A stretch of DNA of 64,000 bases from Breviolum minutum Mf 1.05b.01 (Eukaryota; Sar; Dinophyceae; Suessiales; Symbiodiniaceae): assembly GCA_000507305.1 (NCBI GenBank), contig DF239407.1, forward strand, positions 124,001 to 188,000. Direction: 5' to 3'. The position numbers and the translations under genes are program-made. Shown one piece after another: positions 32,875 through 44,298 of this stretch. Numbering within the stretch: position 1 is the first letter of the stretch; every line of letters begins with the position of its first letter. The notes beneath the pieces were generated by a model that saw only the letters and a program-made list of their open reading frames with translations, was not told the DNA's origin and did no database searches.

Positions 32875-33910
32875 TGGTTGTTTAATAGGAATCCTTATCT
32901 AAATCTTTTTTAATGGTTTATGAAATAATCGCCATATTTGAGTTGCCACCATCTCCTCCAACTCTTCCGAGGAGTTCAACAGTTCAACTCCCCACCGTTG
33001 GAACTCACCGACGTTCACCGTTTTTTTCGGGTCCAAGAATCTGAGACGAAGAGTTCTTCGACCACCCTGCGCAAACCCCGCCAGGCTTTGGGATAGGATT
33101 GGGAGAGTTGCTAAGGGGAAAGTCGTGGGGTCGATGATTCATCCAACTTAGCGACACTACGATCCGCAGAGCTGAAAACAATCTTTTGGTAAAATGCCTT
33201 GCTGCTTTGGCTTTGGCTTAGGAAGATTCATCACCCGCGCTAAAGCCAAAAGAACCTGATGTTTGTCCAGGTGATTTTTGCTACGTCCGCTGGACCAAGA
33301 AATAAGACTATAATGGCCCAAGCAGGCATTGTAAAGAAACAGTTGAAAACTATATAAACAAAAAGGGTATAGCTACATGTAGCTACATGCACACACATGT
33401 CATGCAAGTGCAAATGTAAGTCTGAGTGTCCTGGGAATGGCTGTTAAACCCAGGGTTGTACCTAAAACCAGAAGCCAATTTTGATATTCCTGGGTACCAT
33501 GTTTGGTGCCATCTTCCAGAAATCTGCAACCCTGCTTTTCAAAAAAAAACAGTCTTCCAAACAATGTCACGCATTCTATTGTGGAATCGTCATTTTTGAA
33601 AAAGACTCCAAATTCAGAAGATCTCCCAAACGCAACAGTAAGACTGAACAGCCACTGTCATGGGGTCATTGTATTACCAACCCAAACTTCATGCACTTTT
33701 TTTGTAGGGGAAATCCCTCAAAAATACCAGCCACATTTGCATCAAACAGTTTGCTTCCTTCTCGAAAATGGGTGTTTCCTGAAATTGTGGTACCCCCAAA
33801 ACACCCATGATTTTATGTGATTTTTAGTAGGAAAACTAATGGTTGTTGGGGAAACCCACCATTTTAGGAAACCACCAAATGGCATCTAATGACCCCCGTG
33901 ACTGTTGAGG

Positions 33911-33996
33911 TCGGCCAAATCCCGACCCAAATTTCCAACTTTCGGTCCTCAAGTTGCAATTGATGAATTGACAGTCCTGTACCTCCACAAAGGTGA
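33911..33996 (+). CDS. Internal exon, unknown protein
   Basis: After a GACTGTTGAG acceptor one frame reads SAKSRPKFPTFGPQVAIDEL and TVLYLHK to an AAAG/GTGAGG donor, a canonical pair. The same frame continues open without splicing into the duplicated segment (EADEGLMFVHHGVCGW). No family was recognised. Confidence 0.45.
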
Positions 33997-34033
33997 GGCG
34001 GATGAGGGGCTGATGTTTGTTCATCATGGGGTT

Positions 34034-34185
34034 TGCGGTTGGGAAACCCAAACAAAAATACAGAGAAATCGTGAACAAAAATCCACCACAACGGAAGCCA
34101 AAGTAGTAATTTTTCCATCACTAAATATGGGAAATTCATGGAAAATCCATCCAATTCTTCCTGGCAAAATCACCAAAACCATCCA
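34034..34185. repeat. Local duplication, copy 2
   Basis: Second copy of the 32,596-32,768 segment. It too is followed by a family A element, here truncated at its left end (34,186-34,270). Confidence 0.8.
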
Positions 34186-34527
34186 ACCCATCCGAAAAAA
34201 TATGTTGGTCAAAATTGGATCATTTCCGCAAGTAGGGGTGAAAATAACAAATATGTGAAACCACCACCCAGTTAATGTTTTTAAAAGTATTCTTCCGGGT
34301 GGTTCTCACAAACACCACAAGATGTACAAGGATCATCAAAAATTGATTGATCCACAAATCTATGGGCCAAAACAAGTGGACAAACTATCTTTAAAAAAAA
34401 TCGGTACAAAAACCAGGACTCAGGACCACGTCTTATTGGCTCATGAGCATGTTGGCAAAAACAAACATGCGACCTCCACTCACTTCAGATGATACCTTCA
34501 ACTATGGATGTGAAAAATCCCTACCCC

Positions 34528-34694
34528 AGATACTCAATGTATGGTATAATTTACCTACATGTACCATGAAAAATAGCCCAATGTAGGTAAATATACCATA
34601 CCCTATGGATCCAAGTACCTCCTAAGAAGATACTTTACCCCCCAAAATTGTACCCTTTCCGTGCATTCCTAGCAGCTACTTGGATCCATAGGGA
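34528..34694. mobile_element. Adjacent family J and family L hairpins
   Basis: Family J (TATGGTATAATTTACCTACA and inverse) runs into a family L copy starting CTATGGATCCAAGTACCTCC. Confidence 0.65.
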
Positions 34695-34825
34695 TACATG
34701 GATGCCATGGGTTTTGAAATGCTGGAAAAAAATGTTCCAACGTGCGGGTTGTTGGAAATAAGTCTCCAAGGCCTGGATTCGGGGGGGATGTGGAACAATG
34801 GGGCCTGAATCAGCACTCATCTCAT

Positions 34826-34929
34826 CTGGTTGGTGGTTTCAACCCATCTGAAAAATATGAGTCGAAATGGGTTCATCTTCCCAAAATAGGGTTGAACATG
34901 AAAAATATTTAATTGAAACCACCATCTAG
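34826..34929. mobile_element. Family A TIR element with target duplication TCAT
   Basis: CTGGTTGGTGGTTTCAACCC and TTGAAACCACCATCTAG, flanked by TCAT at 34,822-34,825 and 34,930-34,933. Confidence 0.85.
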
Positions 34930-34998
34930 TCATCTCTGTGTTTTTGTTGGGGGTCAATTTTTGGTCACCAAACTCCAAATTTCTCAAAAAATGGCATG

Positions 34999-35320
34999 TC
35001 ATTTAGAAAAGATCTTCCTCAAACAATCCCAACAACAACACTCACTTAGGTTTTTTTTTATCCTCGTCACACCCCAAAAAGTCGACACTTGTGTGTCCCC
35101 ACCGTGGTGAGCATGGTAAAAACTCCCAGCTGCACATTCTCCAGTCCTTGCGGAGTCACAAATGGGAGCCAATTGCAATGGGTGCGACAAGACCTTTGTT
35201 GCCATATATTTGACACAGTGCGGGTGGATTTTTTCCAAGCAAACAAAGTCAAACTTGATTTTGTTGGTTCTATTTCAAGGTGTGTATCTTCTAGAGCAAA
35301 TATAGTGGTGTAAAAAGTAC
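34999..35320 (-). CDS. Coding-like region, minus strand, exon structure unresolved
   Basis: Two minus frames look like exons: TIFALEDTHLEIEPTKSSLT (near 35,240-35,320) and CDSARTGECAAGSFYHAHHG with WGVTRIKKNLSECCCWDCLR (34,999-35,170). A plus frame over 35,089-35,313 is also open. A frame change between the two minus segments implies an intron I could not place. Cysteine content is high in the distal part but I recognise no domain. Confidence 0.35.
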
Positions 35321-35459
35321 TACTCCGAGGGATCATCCCAGTTACTAAGTACCATGGGAACCCAAAACCTTCATTTTTAGGGGTTATAACCCATATATTT
35401 GGGGGTTTATAACCTTCATGTTTCATGGTTTGGGGTCCAAGGGTAGTTAGCAACTATGA

Positions 35460-35860
35460 ATGGTTAGCAATGCCCTAAGACCTGGGATTGTGGGACCCCT
35501 TTCCAAATGGCCGAACTCCACTCCAATGGAACCAATGGGAGGTGATCCTAACCACGAACTACTTGCTGAATGAGATCTGAAGGTTGAGCCTTTTAGTGAA
35601 TTACATTCGAAAATCCACCACAGCAAAAAAAATCAAAGGCCTACGGGTATAAGATGTATTTCCGGGACTACCAAGATTTGCCAAGCAAACAAACCCCGGT
35701 GCAAACATCAGCAGATTTAAAAAAAAAACACCCTTTGTTTTCGTGGGGAGGAAGACATCATCAAATTAAACATCACTCGCATGTGAGTTGTTTTGTGAGA
35801 TATTTTCCAGCGACCGATGTTTTTTGAGGCTGATTTTGAAAAATCCATGAGTTTTCATGC
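35460..35860. other. No gene supported; partial family E remnants
   Basis: ATCATCCCAGTTACTAAG (35,335) and TGATCCTAACCACGAACTAC (35,540) look like a disrupted family E copy with another repeat inserted (35,350-35,450). The remainder shows nothing convincing. Confidence 0.4.
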
Positions 35861-35869
35861 ATAAAAAGA

Positions 35870-35972
35870 CTAGTTGGTGGGTGAACCAACCCCTTTGAAA
35901 AATATTAGTCAAAATGGGAATCTTCCCCAATTTTCGGGGTGAAAATAAAACATATTTGAAAGCACCAACCAG
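35870..35972. mobile_element. Family A TIR element with target duplication AAGA
   Basis: CTAGTTGGTGGGTGAACC and TTGAAAGCACCAACCAG, flanked by AAGA at 35,866-35,869 and 35,973-35,976. Confidence 0.85.
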
Positions 35973-36062
35973 AAGAACATTGAATTCACATTGGGAAGGA
36001 ACCTCGATCTCAAAGAAAGGTTCTTCCATCATTCTATAGGCAAATTAGTATTCCAAAACCTA

Positions 36063-36163
36063 CCCTCCCTAAAACTAACATAGCACCTGAAAATAGACCC
36101 CTGGAAAAGGAGATTCCTATTGGAAACCACCATTTTCAGGGTCTATGTTAGTTTCAGGGAGGG
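36063..36163. mobile_element. Family D TIR element, TA-flanked
   Basis: CCCTCCCTAAAACTAACATA to TATGTTAGTTTCAGGGAGGG. Confidence 0.8.
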
Positions 36164-38223
36164 TAAATGAAGGACATTTTGGGAAGGGGATTTCCTGGAC
36201 TGAATCACCACCATCTTCTTGTTTTTTTTCCCTAAACCGGCTTCAAAAAAATGGTCGGAGTTGTGATCACCAAGTATCTAGACGTGTTGATTTTCACCTC
36301 ACCAGCTGTCACTGTCAAAGACAAATCACCTAAGTTGCAACTGGATTCCTGGATTCCTGGAATGCATCATAGAATCGGCCCAAACCCGGCTCAAGGGACG
36401 AACCAGTGAACCTTACGGAAGCTAGATGGGGGTTTTCCTAAAATGGTGGGTTTTCCCCCCAAATCATCCCATGCATTAATAGGGTTTTCCATTATTTTCA
36501 CCATCCATTTTGGGGTACAGTACCCCTATTTTTGGATTTACACCCAGATGGCGGCTAGACTAGACATCTCCATGGCTATGCGGCTCGCCCGACCGAAATC
36601 AACCACTTGGACCACTCAACCTCAACATCCACTTTCGACTGCCTTTTAAACCACAAAAAAACCTTGCAGAATTTTTCCTGCGGGAAATTGAAGTCACACA
36701 TATTTGTTGGCTGTATTCAAAAGGCTTGTGGCAAAATTTATTCAATTTTTTATATACTATCTGTACTTATCTATTGTTATATATATTGATCACATATACA
36801 AATATGATATTTGGAACACCACCACCTAGGGTCGGCTATCTTAGGGCCCTACGCCTTTTTGCTGGAATCCTTACGCTCGTCTCTTGTTCAAGCCGAATAA
36901 AGACCAACAAGACATCCGCGAATAAACAAAAACATATGGGATAAACACATAGATCAAGATGGCATCTAGTTGCTGGCTTCAACTCCTTTCCAAAAAAAAA
37001 TACCCTCATCACCCTCCCTGAAACTAACACAGCTCCTGAAAATAGGCGATCCTAAAAGGAAACTAGTCTTCCAACCATCCATTCTTAGGGGATACTGACC
37101 GTTAGCTTCAGGGAGGGTAGCCAAATTGGATCATTTCCTCAAGTTAGGGGGTAGAAAATGCAGAATTTCTGAAAACCCACCACCCAAAACATCATAAACT
37201 CAATCCCAAGTGACAATCTAAGAGATTGCAACCAGAGATCTCAATCTTTCGGACCTGAAATTCTTGCCGCTCTAGATTTTGCGAAAGTGGATGTTGGGAC
37301 CTGTTTATTTGCCAGATGCTCCGAATGTATAGAAGATTTTCCTACAGTAGGTCAAGAAATGGCCACATGAACAAGGGGAAATGTATGTTTAAAATAATAT
37401 ATATATATATATATAAATGCTCCCATCCCATGGAGCATCTGGGTGTGCTTGGGTGACGTATCATACTGTTAATGGCCCAAATCCGGCGATCACCACTTTA
37501 AGGTTGGTAGTTTAATTGAAACTGTTGATGGTTCAGAAATATTGCACCAGTTGATATGGGAAGTTTATCCCATTGTTTTACAGTGGTTTATAATTTTATA
37601 CATCCCAGCTGGTTCGCAGGATTCCGTCAAAAATCAACTGTATTTTTTGCACATTTTTGCTGCCTTGATGAGACCTGTCAGGCTTTTCACACCCCCGGGA
37701 TGACCCGGATGAGATTGAGATGTTTAGTTCGGAAGGAAATTCCCGAAAAACATACGATTTTTGTTGGATCCCTGTCTTATCTCATGAAAATCTAAAAAAA
37801 AACAAGAAAACATTTGTTGGTGGCTTGGCCTTCTCATTGTGAGATTTTTGAGAACAAAAAGGTGCGTAAACTTGATGCCTTTAAATTTCATAAGTCATAC
37901 TTTGATAATAAGTAGATCTAGATCTCCTGCATAACCTTTGACATTCGTCCTGCAGGTAAAAATCTCACCTTAAAATCTAAACTAATATATATCCCAAATA
38001 CTCAATGGGGCTGGTAAATTTACCTACATTTACCCTCAGCCCAAACATAGGTAAATAGGCCATACATCGAGCATCTGGGTATAGAAAAAACACCTAAAAT
38101 TGCATTTTTTCCACAAGAATCGAACAACACTTAAAATAAGAAAAGTCGTCCTGTTCGTAGCTCTAGCTCCAACAAATCCTGCTAGCTCCTGGTAGACATC
38201 TTCCAAATACACAAATCCCTTGA

Positions 38224-38338
38224 CTAGTCGGTGGTTTCATTCAACCCAGTTTAAAAATATGCGCAGTCGTCAAGTTGGATCATCTCCCCAGGAATCCGGA
38301 TGAAAATTAACAAATATTTGAAAGCGTGCACCACCTAG
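38224..38338. mobile_element. Family A TIR element
   Basis: CTAGTCGGTGGTTTCATTCA left, GCACCACCTAG right. Diverged. Confidence 0.6.
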
Positions 38339-38589
38339 AACTGGTTGATTCATGGGGATCCTTATGAATAATATGTCTGAATAATGGTTTATTATAATCC
38401 CTATATAACTGGGTAGGATTTCATCCCAAATTTTGGAACCGAGGGAACCAGAGCGGAACGGGTGACTTATCACTGGGACTGGCAGATCTGAACATTGACT
38501 AAGCAAAGCTGAAGGGTACATGGGAATTCTCCAAGCGTAGGTTTTTGATTTGCAGATCAGAGAGAAAGATCTTCTCCATAATCATCTCC

Positions 38590-38952
38590 TTAGATCTTTT
38601 TCAAAATGTCCAGGTTCCAACCTAGAGAACAAAATGTGCAAACCACTTCAATTTTGCTTTTCGAATCTAACACTTCTTTCCCCATTTGGAGCCATTGGAA
38701 CCAAAAACCTATACTCCCCCGAAAATTAACATGGAGGTTTGGAAGATGATTTTCCTTTTCAAACAGGTGATTTTCAGGTTCCATGTTAGTTTTCGGGAGT
38801 GTAACATTTTTTGTTCCCCATTTCGAACCATTGATTTTTTTCAAACTCGAAGGGAGAACATGTTTGAAAACCCTGCCAAAATCCTCGGATTGGACTACAG
38901 TATATGAAGGGCCAAGGCAAAATGTGCAAACCACCCCCATGCCAACAGTCAA
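38590..38952 (-). CDS. Open frame with internally repeated segments split by a family D element
   Basis: A 120-codon minus frame runs straight through a family D hairpin (38,707-38,804). VVCTFC occurs near both ends, and NGSKWGTK and QWLQMGK flank the element. At DNA level CAAAATGTGCAAACCAC occurs at 38,631 and 38,920, and a TTCCCCATTT.GA.CCATTG segment at 38,679 and 38,814. This looks like a local duplication with an insertion. Whether it is translated is unclear. Confidence 0.3.
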   Translation of the reverse strand: MTVGMGVVCTFCLGPSYTVVQSEDFGRVFKHVLPSSLKKINGSKWGTKNVTLPKTNMEPENHLFEKENHLPNLHVNFRGSIGFWFQWLQMGKEVLDSKSKIEVVCTFCSLGWNLDILKKI

Positions 38953-39381
38953 GGTGGGGGGAACCGTATCTTGCCCCCAAACTTTTGAGGTGAAAATTCA
39001 ATCATTGTATGAGATTTACCATAAATTCCATGTTCACCATATTATATGTTTCATAGAATATATATTTATGGTATTCAATCATGTATGCAATATGGTGATG
39101 ATGTATATAAATATTGTATAAATGATATTCGTTACATCATCATACATATATGTTACACGTCCGGCCAACTAGGCTGGTTCTGATGCGTTTAGTTTTATAA
39201 CTTCAGATCATTCCTTTTTGACAACTCAAAGTCAGCAAACCCAGAGTGGCCAAAGATTTTTTTCTGACATCAGGGTTCCCAATCTTCATGGTAGTAATCT
39301 TATCTACCCCTCCACCCAACAGCGGCAAATAAAGGTTTAGGTTGGGATTTACCACAAATAAACATCGGATTCCTTTTCCAT

Positions 39382-39789
39382 CTATGCAAAATTATGAGGA
39401 TCCAGAAACTGCTTCGGTGATGTGGTGGGAAAATATTGGCACTGGAAACGTGTTGATGTTTGCCCTTTTTGTTGGCGGATCAACAAACATGCAATATCAG
39501 AAATACCACGTTTTTTCTGGGGGGGGTTGTTTACTACATGTTTGGTTTTCCAACCATCCATTGTGGGCTTCAATTGGTGCTTGTTCTTAAACACAAAAAA
39601 AACATGTCAGCAAAACCAAGTCTCTGAGCGGCAAAGTCCCAAATGGTCCATATCAAGGACATCTCCTGATTCTTTCGCAATAAATTGTTTCAAAAACCAA
39701 TGTTTTAAACGTCTCGAATGTGGGTCTTATGGTCAAGGTTGTTTGCGGCGCCCTTGGGGATAAACTCATCGCACTTTTTCATAGGGAAT
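39382..39789 (-). CDS. Three-exon gene fragment with very short introns
   Basis: Minus strand. Exon 39,711-39,789 (acceptor CCCATTTTTCAG) reads PMKKCDEFIPKGAANNLDHK. A 39-nt intron follows. Exon 39,617-39,671 reads NQEMSLIWTIWDFAAQRL. A 31-nt intron ending TGTTTTTTTTGTGTTTAAG follows. The last exon starts at 39,585. In strict phase it gives APIEAHNGWLENQTC and stops at 39,497. In the alternative phase it stays open to 39,382 (PQKKRGISDIACLLIRQQKG). I cannot choose between them. No family was recognised. The introns of 31 and 39 nt match those at 7.2 and 45.6 kb. Confidence 0.5.
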
Positions 39790-40149
39790 CTGAAAAATGG
39801 GTATAAACCCCTACTCTTGGCCGGGTTGATGAGTTTATCGCCTATTATATATGGAAGCAATGGGAGTTTAGACCCCAACACATGTGAATGTGACATAATG
39901 TGACATGTTGGAATGGCACTAAAACCTATGGGTTGGATATGAAACGGAAACATCTCCAGGGCGCTTTTAGGGTGGGTATCAACATGAATTCTCGAATCAA
40001 ACACAACTATTGAGGGCTACCCTTCGGCTGTCTAGCTTATCACTATGGTTTGAAATTGTTGTTTTAAACGAGGAAAGGTAGGACCAAGGATGTCAAATCA
40101 AAGAAATGGGTTGATTGGTTGATATCGTTTTTTGTTTGAAATCCCTGGA

Positions 40150-40243
40150 CGGATCCATGGGACTGGTATATTTACCTACATTTAGTTTGCTTTTTATAGT
40201 AAACGTAGGTAAATATACAATCGTCCCATGGATCCTGTGGGTA
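40150..40243. mobile_element. Family J TIR hairpin
   Basis: GACGGATCCATGGGACTGGT to GTCCCATGGATCCTGTGGG, with TTTACCTACATTTA and its inverse. Confidence 0.7.
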
Positions 40244-40781
40244 TAGCATTGGGCACCACATCGGGTCTGGTGTGCCTAGTCGTTTCCAATCCAAACGGGG
40301 CTTTTAAGAGAAACATCATCGGGATCTCATGTCGACCCATGATGAAACTTCAAGGGTTTTAACTTTGCGGTTTACATGGGTGTCTTGATGATACTTGTGG
40401 TCAAGTAACATGATTATGAGATAAAATCCATATGTATGTGTATATATATGTATATGTATCTGTATAGCATACCCCCCTTAAAAAAAATATAAAGTATATA
40501 TTCAACCCAAAAATGCACTCAAAAATAGTTTCTTAGATCTATTTTTGGAAACGAAATCCTTCACATCTACTGACTTTACTTGAGTGGTCAGACATGGAAC
40601 TTACTGAGCAACTCAATCCCAAATGCTCAATGGGCGGCTGGTGTATTTACCTACGGACCTACCCCCAGACCTCCAACATGTTGCCCTATGGATCCAAGGA
40701 TCGGCTGCTAGGAATGCACTTAGGGTACAATTTGGGGGGTAAAGTATCTTCTTACCTCCATAGGGTTGGTAAATAAATCAT

Positions 40782-40882
40782 CTGGTTGGTGGTTTTTCAC
40801 CAACCCATCTGATTCATAGTCAAATTGGATCCTTCCCCAAAAACAGAAATGAAAATAAACAATATTTCAAACCACCACCCAG
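40782..40882. mobile_element. Family A TIR element with target duplication TCAT
   Basis: CTGGTTGGTGGTTTTTCACC and AAACCACCACCCAG, flanked by TCAT at 40,778-40,781 and 40,883-40,886. Confidence 0.85.
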
Positions 40883-40903
40883 TCATAGATTGAGTTTCTA
40901 GGA

Positions 40904-41107
40904 ATGATACTGATTTTCGAATGTTCTTTTCCCTCATCGCCCACGCTTCGTCGGGTAGCTTGGGATGTCTGTTTCTACGTTTCACCCGGGGGAAGGGGGC
41001 ATGTGCTGTACGGGAAATTGACATTGTCCATGAGTAACGCTGAACAACTGCAAACAATTAAACCTCTCCACACGTCGGTTGAAGTGGCAAGGTTGGAGAA
41101 AAAGTGA
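40904..41107 (+). CDS. Candidate terminal exon, unknown (67 aa)
   Basis: Plus frame of 67 codons to TGA: RRVAWDVCFYVSPGGRGHVL, then YGKLTLSMSNAEQLQTIKPL and SVEVARLEKK. Composition is good and position-1 purine bias is visible. The minus strand is also open (HPKLPDEAWAMREKNIRKSV), so strand confidence is moderate. A family A element ends 20 bases upstream. No family was recognised. Confidence 0.4.
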   Translation: MILIFECSFPSSPTLRRVAWDVCFYVSPGGRGHVLYGKLTLSMSNAEQLQTIKPLHTSVEVARLEKK

Positions 41108-41475
41108 TTGATAACTGATGAATGATACATAATGAATGTTGGATGATGAATGATGAATCGGTCATGAACCACCCATCCGATTTTATTCCAATTTTAGAGG
41201 TGTTTCCAACATGTTTTGAGCTGCTGCCTGGAGAATAAAAACAGTTCCACCGTTCCAAAATTTGCCGGGCCCCAAAACGGGAAATGTTTGACCCCTGAGT
41301 TCACTAACATGACGATTGCTGTAAAATCCGCATTGTGTAATTAGGAAATACATCGACTCAAATTGGTCCATATTCCAGCCAGTCATGTTAGTTTCACGGG
41401 TGTAGTCTTCCAAGCATCATTTTTCAGGGGAGAATTGTTTAACTTCCGGGTTTTAGGCGTTTTTGTTCATCAACA

Positions 41476-41736
41476 ATGAACAAGTCTGCTTTACCTCTTA
41501 TTTCCTGCCAATCCCTACCATTAAACCTGAGGTACCATTTATCTACATGGTTTGTTGAAACTCTCCGTATACCTCATGGCGTTTCCATCCTCCATCACCG
41601 CTTTCGCATGGGGTTCCAACCAACCGGTTTTGGTGCAGATGAATTTGTCCTGCTGCTGCATCTATCGTTTTTTTTTAGACCGAGCATCGTGGAAATTCAT
41701 GAGATCCAATCAACGATCCAAAGAGTTCCTTCGTAA
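41476..41736 (+). CDS. Coding-like frame, strand ambiguous (86 aa)
   Basis: Plus frame with ETLRIPHGVSILHHRFRMGF and QPTGFGADEFVLLLHLS. A strong acceptor (TCGTTTTTTTTTAG, 41,680) and a GTAAGT donor (41,736) lie within it, so part may be intron. The minus strand over 41,535-41,660 reads QQQDKFICTKTGWLEPHAKA, which is equally protein-like. Confidence 0.3.
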   Translation: MNKSALPLISCQSLPLNLRYHLSTWFVETLRIPHGVSILHHRFRMGFQPTGFGADEFVLLLHLSFFFRPSIVEIHEIQSTIQRVPS

Positions 41737-42017
41737 GTTGCATCTTCCTCGGTTGATTTTTGTTGAAATCTAGAGGCTCACGGTGGTGAAACATCACTGT
41801 TGATTTCGTTTCAGGTTTGTCCGAAAGGGATGTATAAGAAAACCCTGTGACTCTAAAGGGATATATATTTACCATATCAACCGGTGCAGCCGGATTTCTG
41901 AACTGTCAAAGGTATCATTTGAAATGTGTGGCTTTTTGTGCAAGGACTAATGGACAAGAAAAAACAAAGAGAACTTGGGATGATCTTCAACAAAAAAACA
42001 AAAACAATCTGCTACAT

Positions 42018-42116
42018 ATGAGTGTTTCCAAAAATAGGGGTACCCCAAACTTGATGGTTTATAATGGAAAACCCTGTTAAAATGGATGATTTGGGGGTAC
42101 CACTATTTTTGGAAAC
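42018..42116. mobile_element. Family I TIR hairpin (GTGTTTCCAAAAATA)
   Basis: AGTGTTTCCAAAAATAGGGG with inverted CACTATTTTTGGAAACA. Copies at 50.76 and 55.6 kb are longer. Confidence 0.7.
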
Positions 42117-42260
42117 AATACAAACAACCAGCTCGATGAGTAGCAAAGTCGTGTGGAATATACACACAGCAAAACCTGTACTTTGGTATCATTTGAGCAA
42201 AACATAACACAATACATGCGTATATCTGGGTAACAAAATCAAAACATCATAATACTTCAC

Positions 42261-42526
42261 GTGGATTTGGGACGAGCAACGACCCTTTCTAGTGTCATCA
42301 AAGGATTGACATCATCGTTGTTTCAGGGTGTTAGATGGGGACGTCGCAGAATGAGGGACCCCTCAAAATACATCAACATCCTGGAGGAATCCAGGAAAGC
42401 ATTACCTTGCAGGTCTTTGCCAGGTTTGAAAAAAACGGGACATCAACAAAAATCAATTATCCTCTAGATCATAGCCCCTGTCATGCCCTCACAATCCGAC
42501 AAACGAGTGGTATATTAGATTGTTAG
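42261..42526 (+). CDS. Plus-strand coding region, two overlapping frames
   Basis: First frame: ATTLSSVIKGLTSSLFQ. After a GTTGTTTCAG acceptor-like site a second frame is strongly protein-like to TAG at 42,524-42,526: TSQNEGPLKIHQHPGGIQES, ITLQVFARFEKNGTSTKINY and HSPCHALTIRQTSGILDC. A spliced junction between them probably exists but its exact site was not fixed. No family was recognised. Confidence 0.45.
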
Positions 42527-43407
42527 AGGGCACGGATCTCCAGTGAGGCCAACCCTCTTGTCATGCATTTGTAGCTACTAATCATAAACCCCAGCCCCTT
42601 TAATGGCAAGCATCGATCTGCCTGGTAGCAAGTAGTAGTCCACATATCCTTGTTTTGAAGCCAGTGGCCATCAATCAAACTTTTCCCGACAGCGTTTTTT
42701 TCGTGAGTGTGTTTGACGAAACTGATTTATATTCCGTGCAGGTTCCAAAAACCCAGGGCAAATTAATCCTTGTTGTCCACCATCACGCAACAACGAGCAA
42801 AATGAAGATAGTCAATTATAGTCAATCTAGTTGATGGTTTCAACCAACTATAGCCAATTGGATCATCATTTCCTCAAATTGTGGGGGATTAACCAAACAA
42901 GTTATCTCAAAACACCATCTAGTAATTTTCCCCAAGCAACATCAGCACATATGTTTCACACTGGATCCACACGCCAAAGAATGTTTACATCACTCATGGG
43001 AATTTAAGGTACCCACCAAAAAGCTAACCCTCCAAGAAATAAGGCCTTATTATATAAGGTTATAAGGTTGTTAATAACCTGTTAACAAGGCCTTAAATGC
43101 TGGGGAGATCTGGGGAGTAGCTCGAAATTCCAATGAATCTCCTTGGTGCCAAGATGTCCGAAAAATCATGGGAAACCAACCACTTTTCTGGTTGGGTCGG
43201 GTGAAGTCAAACCAAGGTTTGATCAACAAAATATATAGATGGAGCTGCTCCCATGTCTCCAGGCAATCCGGCTATTATGAGTGTGATAAATGTGAAACCA
43301 AAAAAGGTTGTGGGCGGAAAAAAGGTTTCCGAAAACAACCTAGCCGCCAGTGCGTGGCTTCATTCTTGCACAAATTGCTGGAGTGCTTTGAAGAAGGGCA
43401 CCACGAG

Positions 43408-43716
43408 TCAAACCCAAGCAAACTTTGACTGGCTAGCTTCCATCCATGGAACATATAGGTAATTGTTTTTCCAGTCACTTCTGTCTTCCATGAAAATTTC
43501 AGCAGCTGCCACGCTTCGAAGCGGGCCTGCTTCAGCATCTGTCCAACGTCCCGGGCTGGAACTTACTGTCCACGTCTCATGAGTTCGGACACCACAGCAC
43601 CCACAGACTTCCGGCTGTCCCCACTTGCAATGATTACACGACACATTTGTCTCTGGATCTCTGTCATGGTCAAAAAATGTGTATCCCAACAAAAAACGAT
43701 GCTTGGACATACAAAT
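43408..43716 (-). CDS. Cysteine-rich open frame, unknown
   Basis: Minus frame including ETNVSCNHCKWGQPEVCGCC, a CxxC-x7-CxCC arrangement that could bind metal, then GRWTDAEAGPLRSVAAAEIF. Other minus frames over the same DNA are also plausible (CRVIIASGDSRKSVGAVVSE and GQMLKQARFEAWQLLKFSWK lie in one frame separated by a TAA), and a plus frame is open at 43,253-43,460. The region is clearly coding-like but may be a decayed gene. Confidence 0.35.
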   Translation of the reverse strand: MCMSKHRFLLGYTFFDHDRDPETNVSCNHCKWGQPEVCGCCGVRTHETWTVSSSPGRWTDAEAGPLRSVAAAEIFMEDRSDWKNNYLYVPWMEASQSKFAWV

Positions 43717-43726
43717 CATATTCCCA

Positions 43727-43793
43727 GACACTCAATGTATGGTATATTTACCTAGATGTGGTTAATTTCTATGGTAAATGTAGGTAAATATGC
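43727..43793. mobile_element. Family J TIR hairpin
   Basis: CACTCAATGTATGGTATATT, TTTACCTAGAT and inverse arm AAATGTAGGTAAATA. Confidence 0.6.
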
Positions 43794-44298
43794 CAGTGTG
43801 GCCCCCAGGATGCCAGTGACCAGCAGGATTGTTTTCACATTTTACGTACAAAGATCCCAAATAAACCTTCCTGTACCACTGTTACTGGGAGGGGGCCACA
43901 CCCAACCTATGTTCAAAATCAACAAAAGCCGTCTAAGACTCACATGGCTAGCTGGAAAATCTCCATTTTCAATAGGGAAAATATCTAGATCTTCATTCCG
44001 AAGGTGCAATGTTCCAGCCATGTTAGAGACTTCAAGGAGGGTTTTAACAATCGAAAGTTGAAAGCTTAGTGACTGGTTGTTTGACAAGAGCTCTTGATGG
44101 CAACCAGAAATCCGGGGGATTTCAAACCACATGGCTGAATGTTTTTCCCAGATATATACTCAATGTATATATTTATAAACCTACATTTACCATGGAAATT
44201 TAGCCAGATGTATAGGTAAATATACCATCCGATTGAGTCTCTGGGTTTGAAACCCCTCCAAAAAATAAATGGAATACCTACCAAACCCCCAAAGTTTA

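Noticed and set aside
33481..33810. 109-codon plus frame
   Set aside because: Part of it belongs to the old dispersed repeat also found near 8.6 and 51.4 kb, and two frames are equally open.
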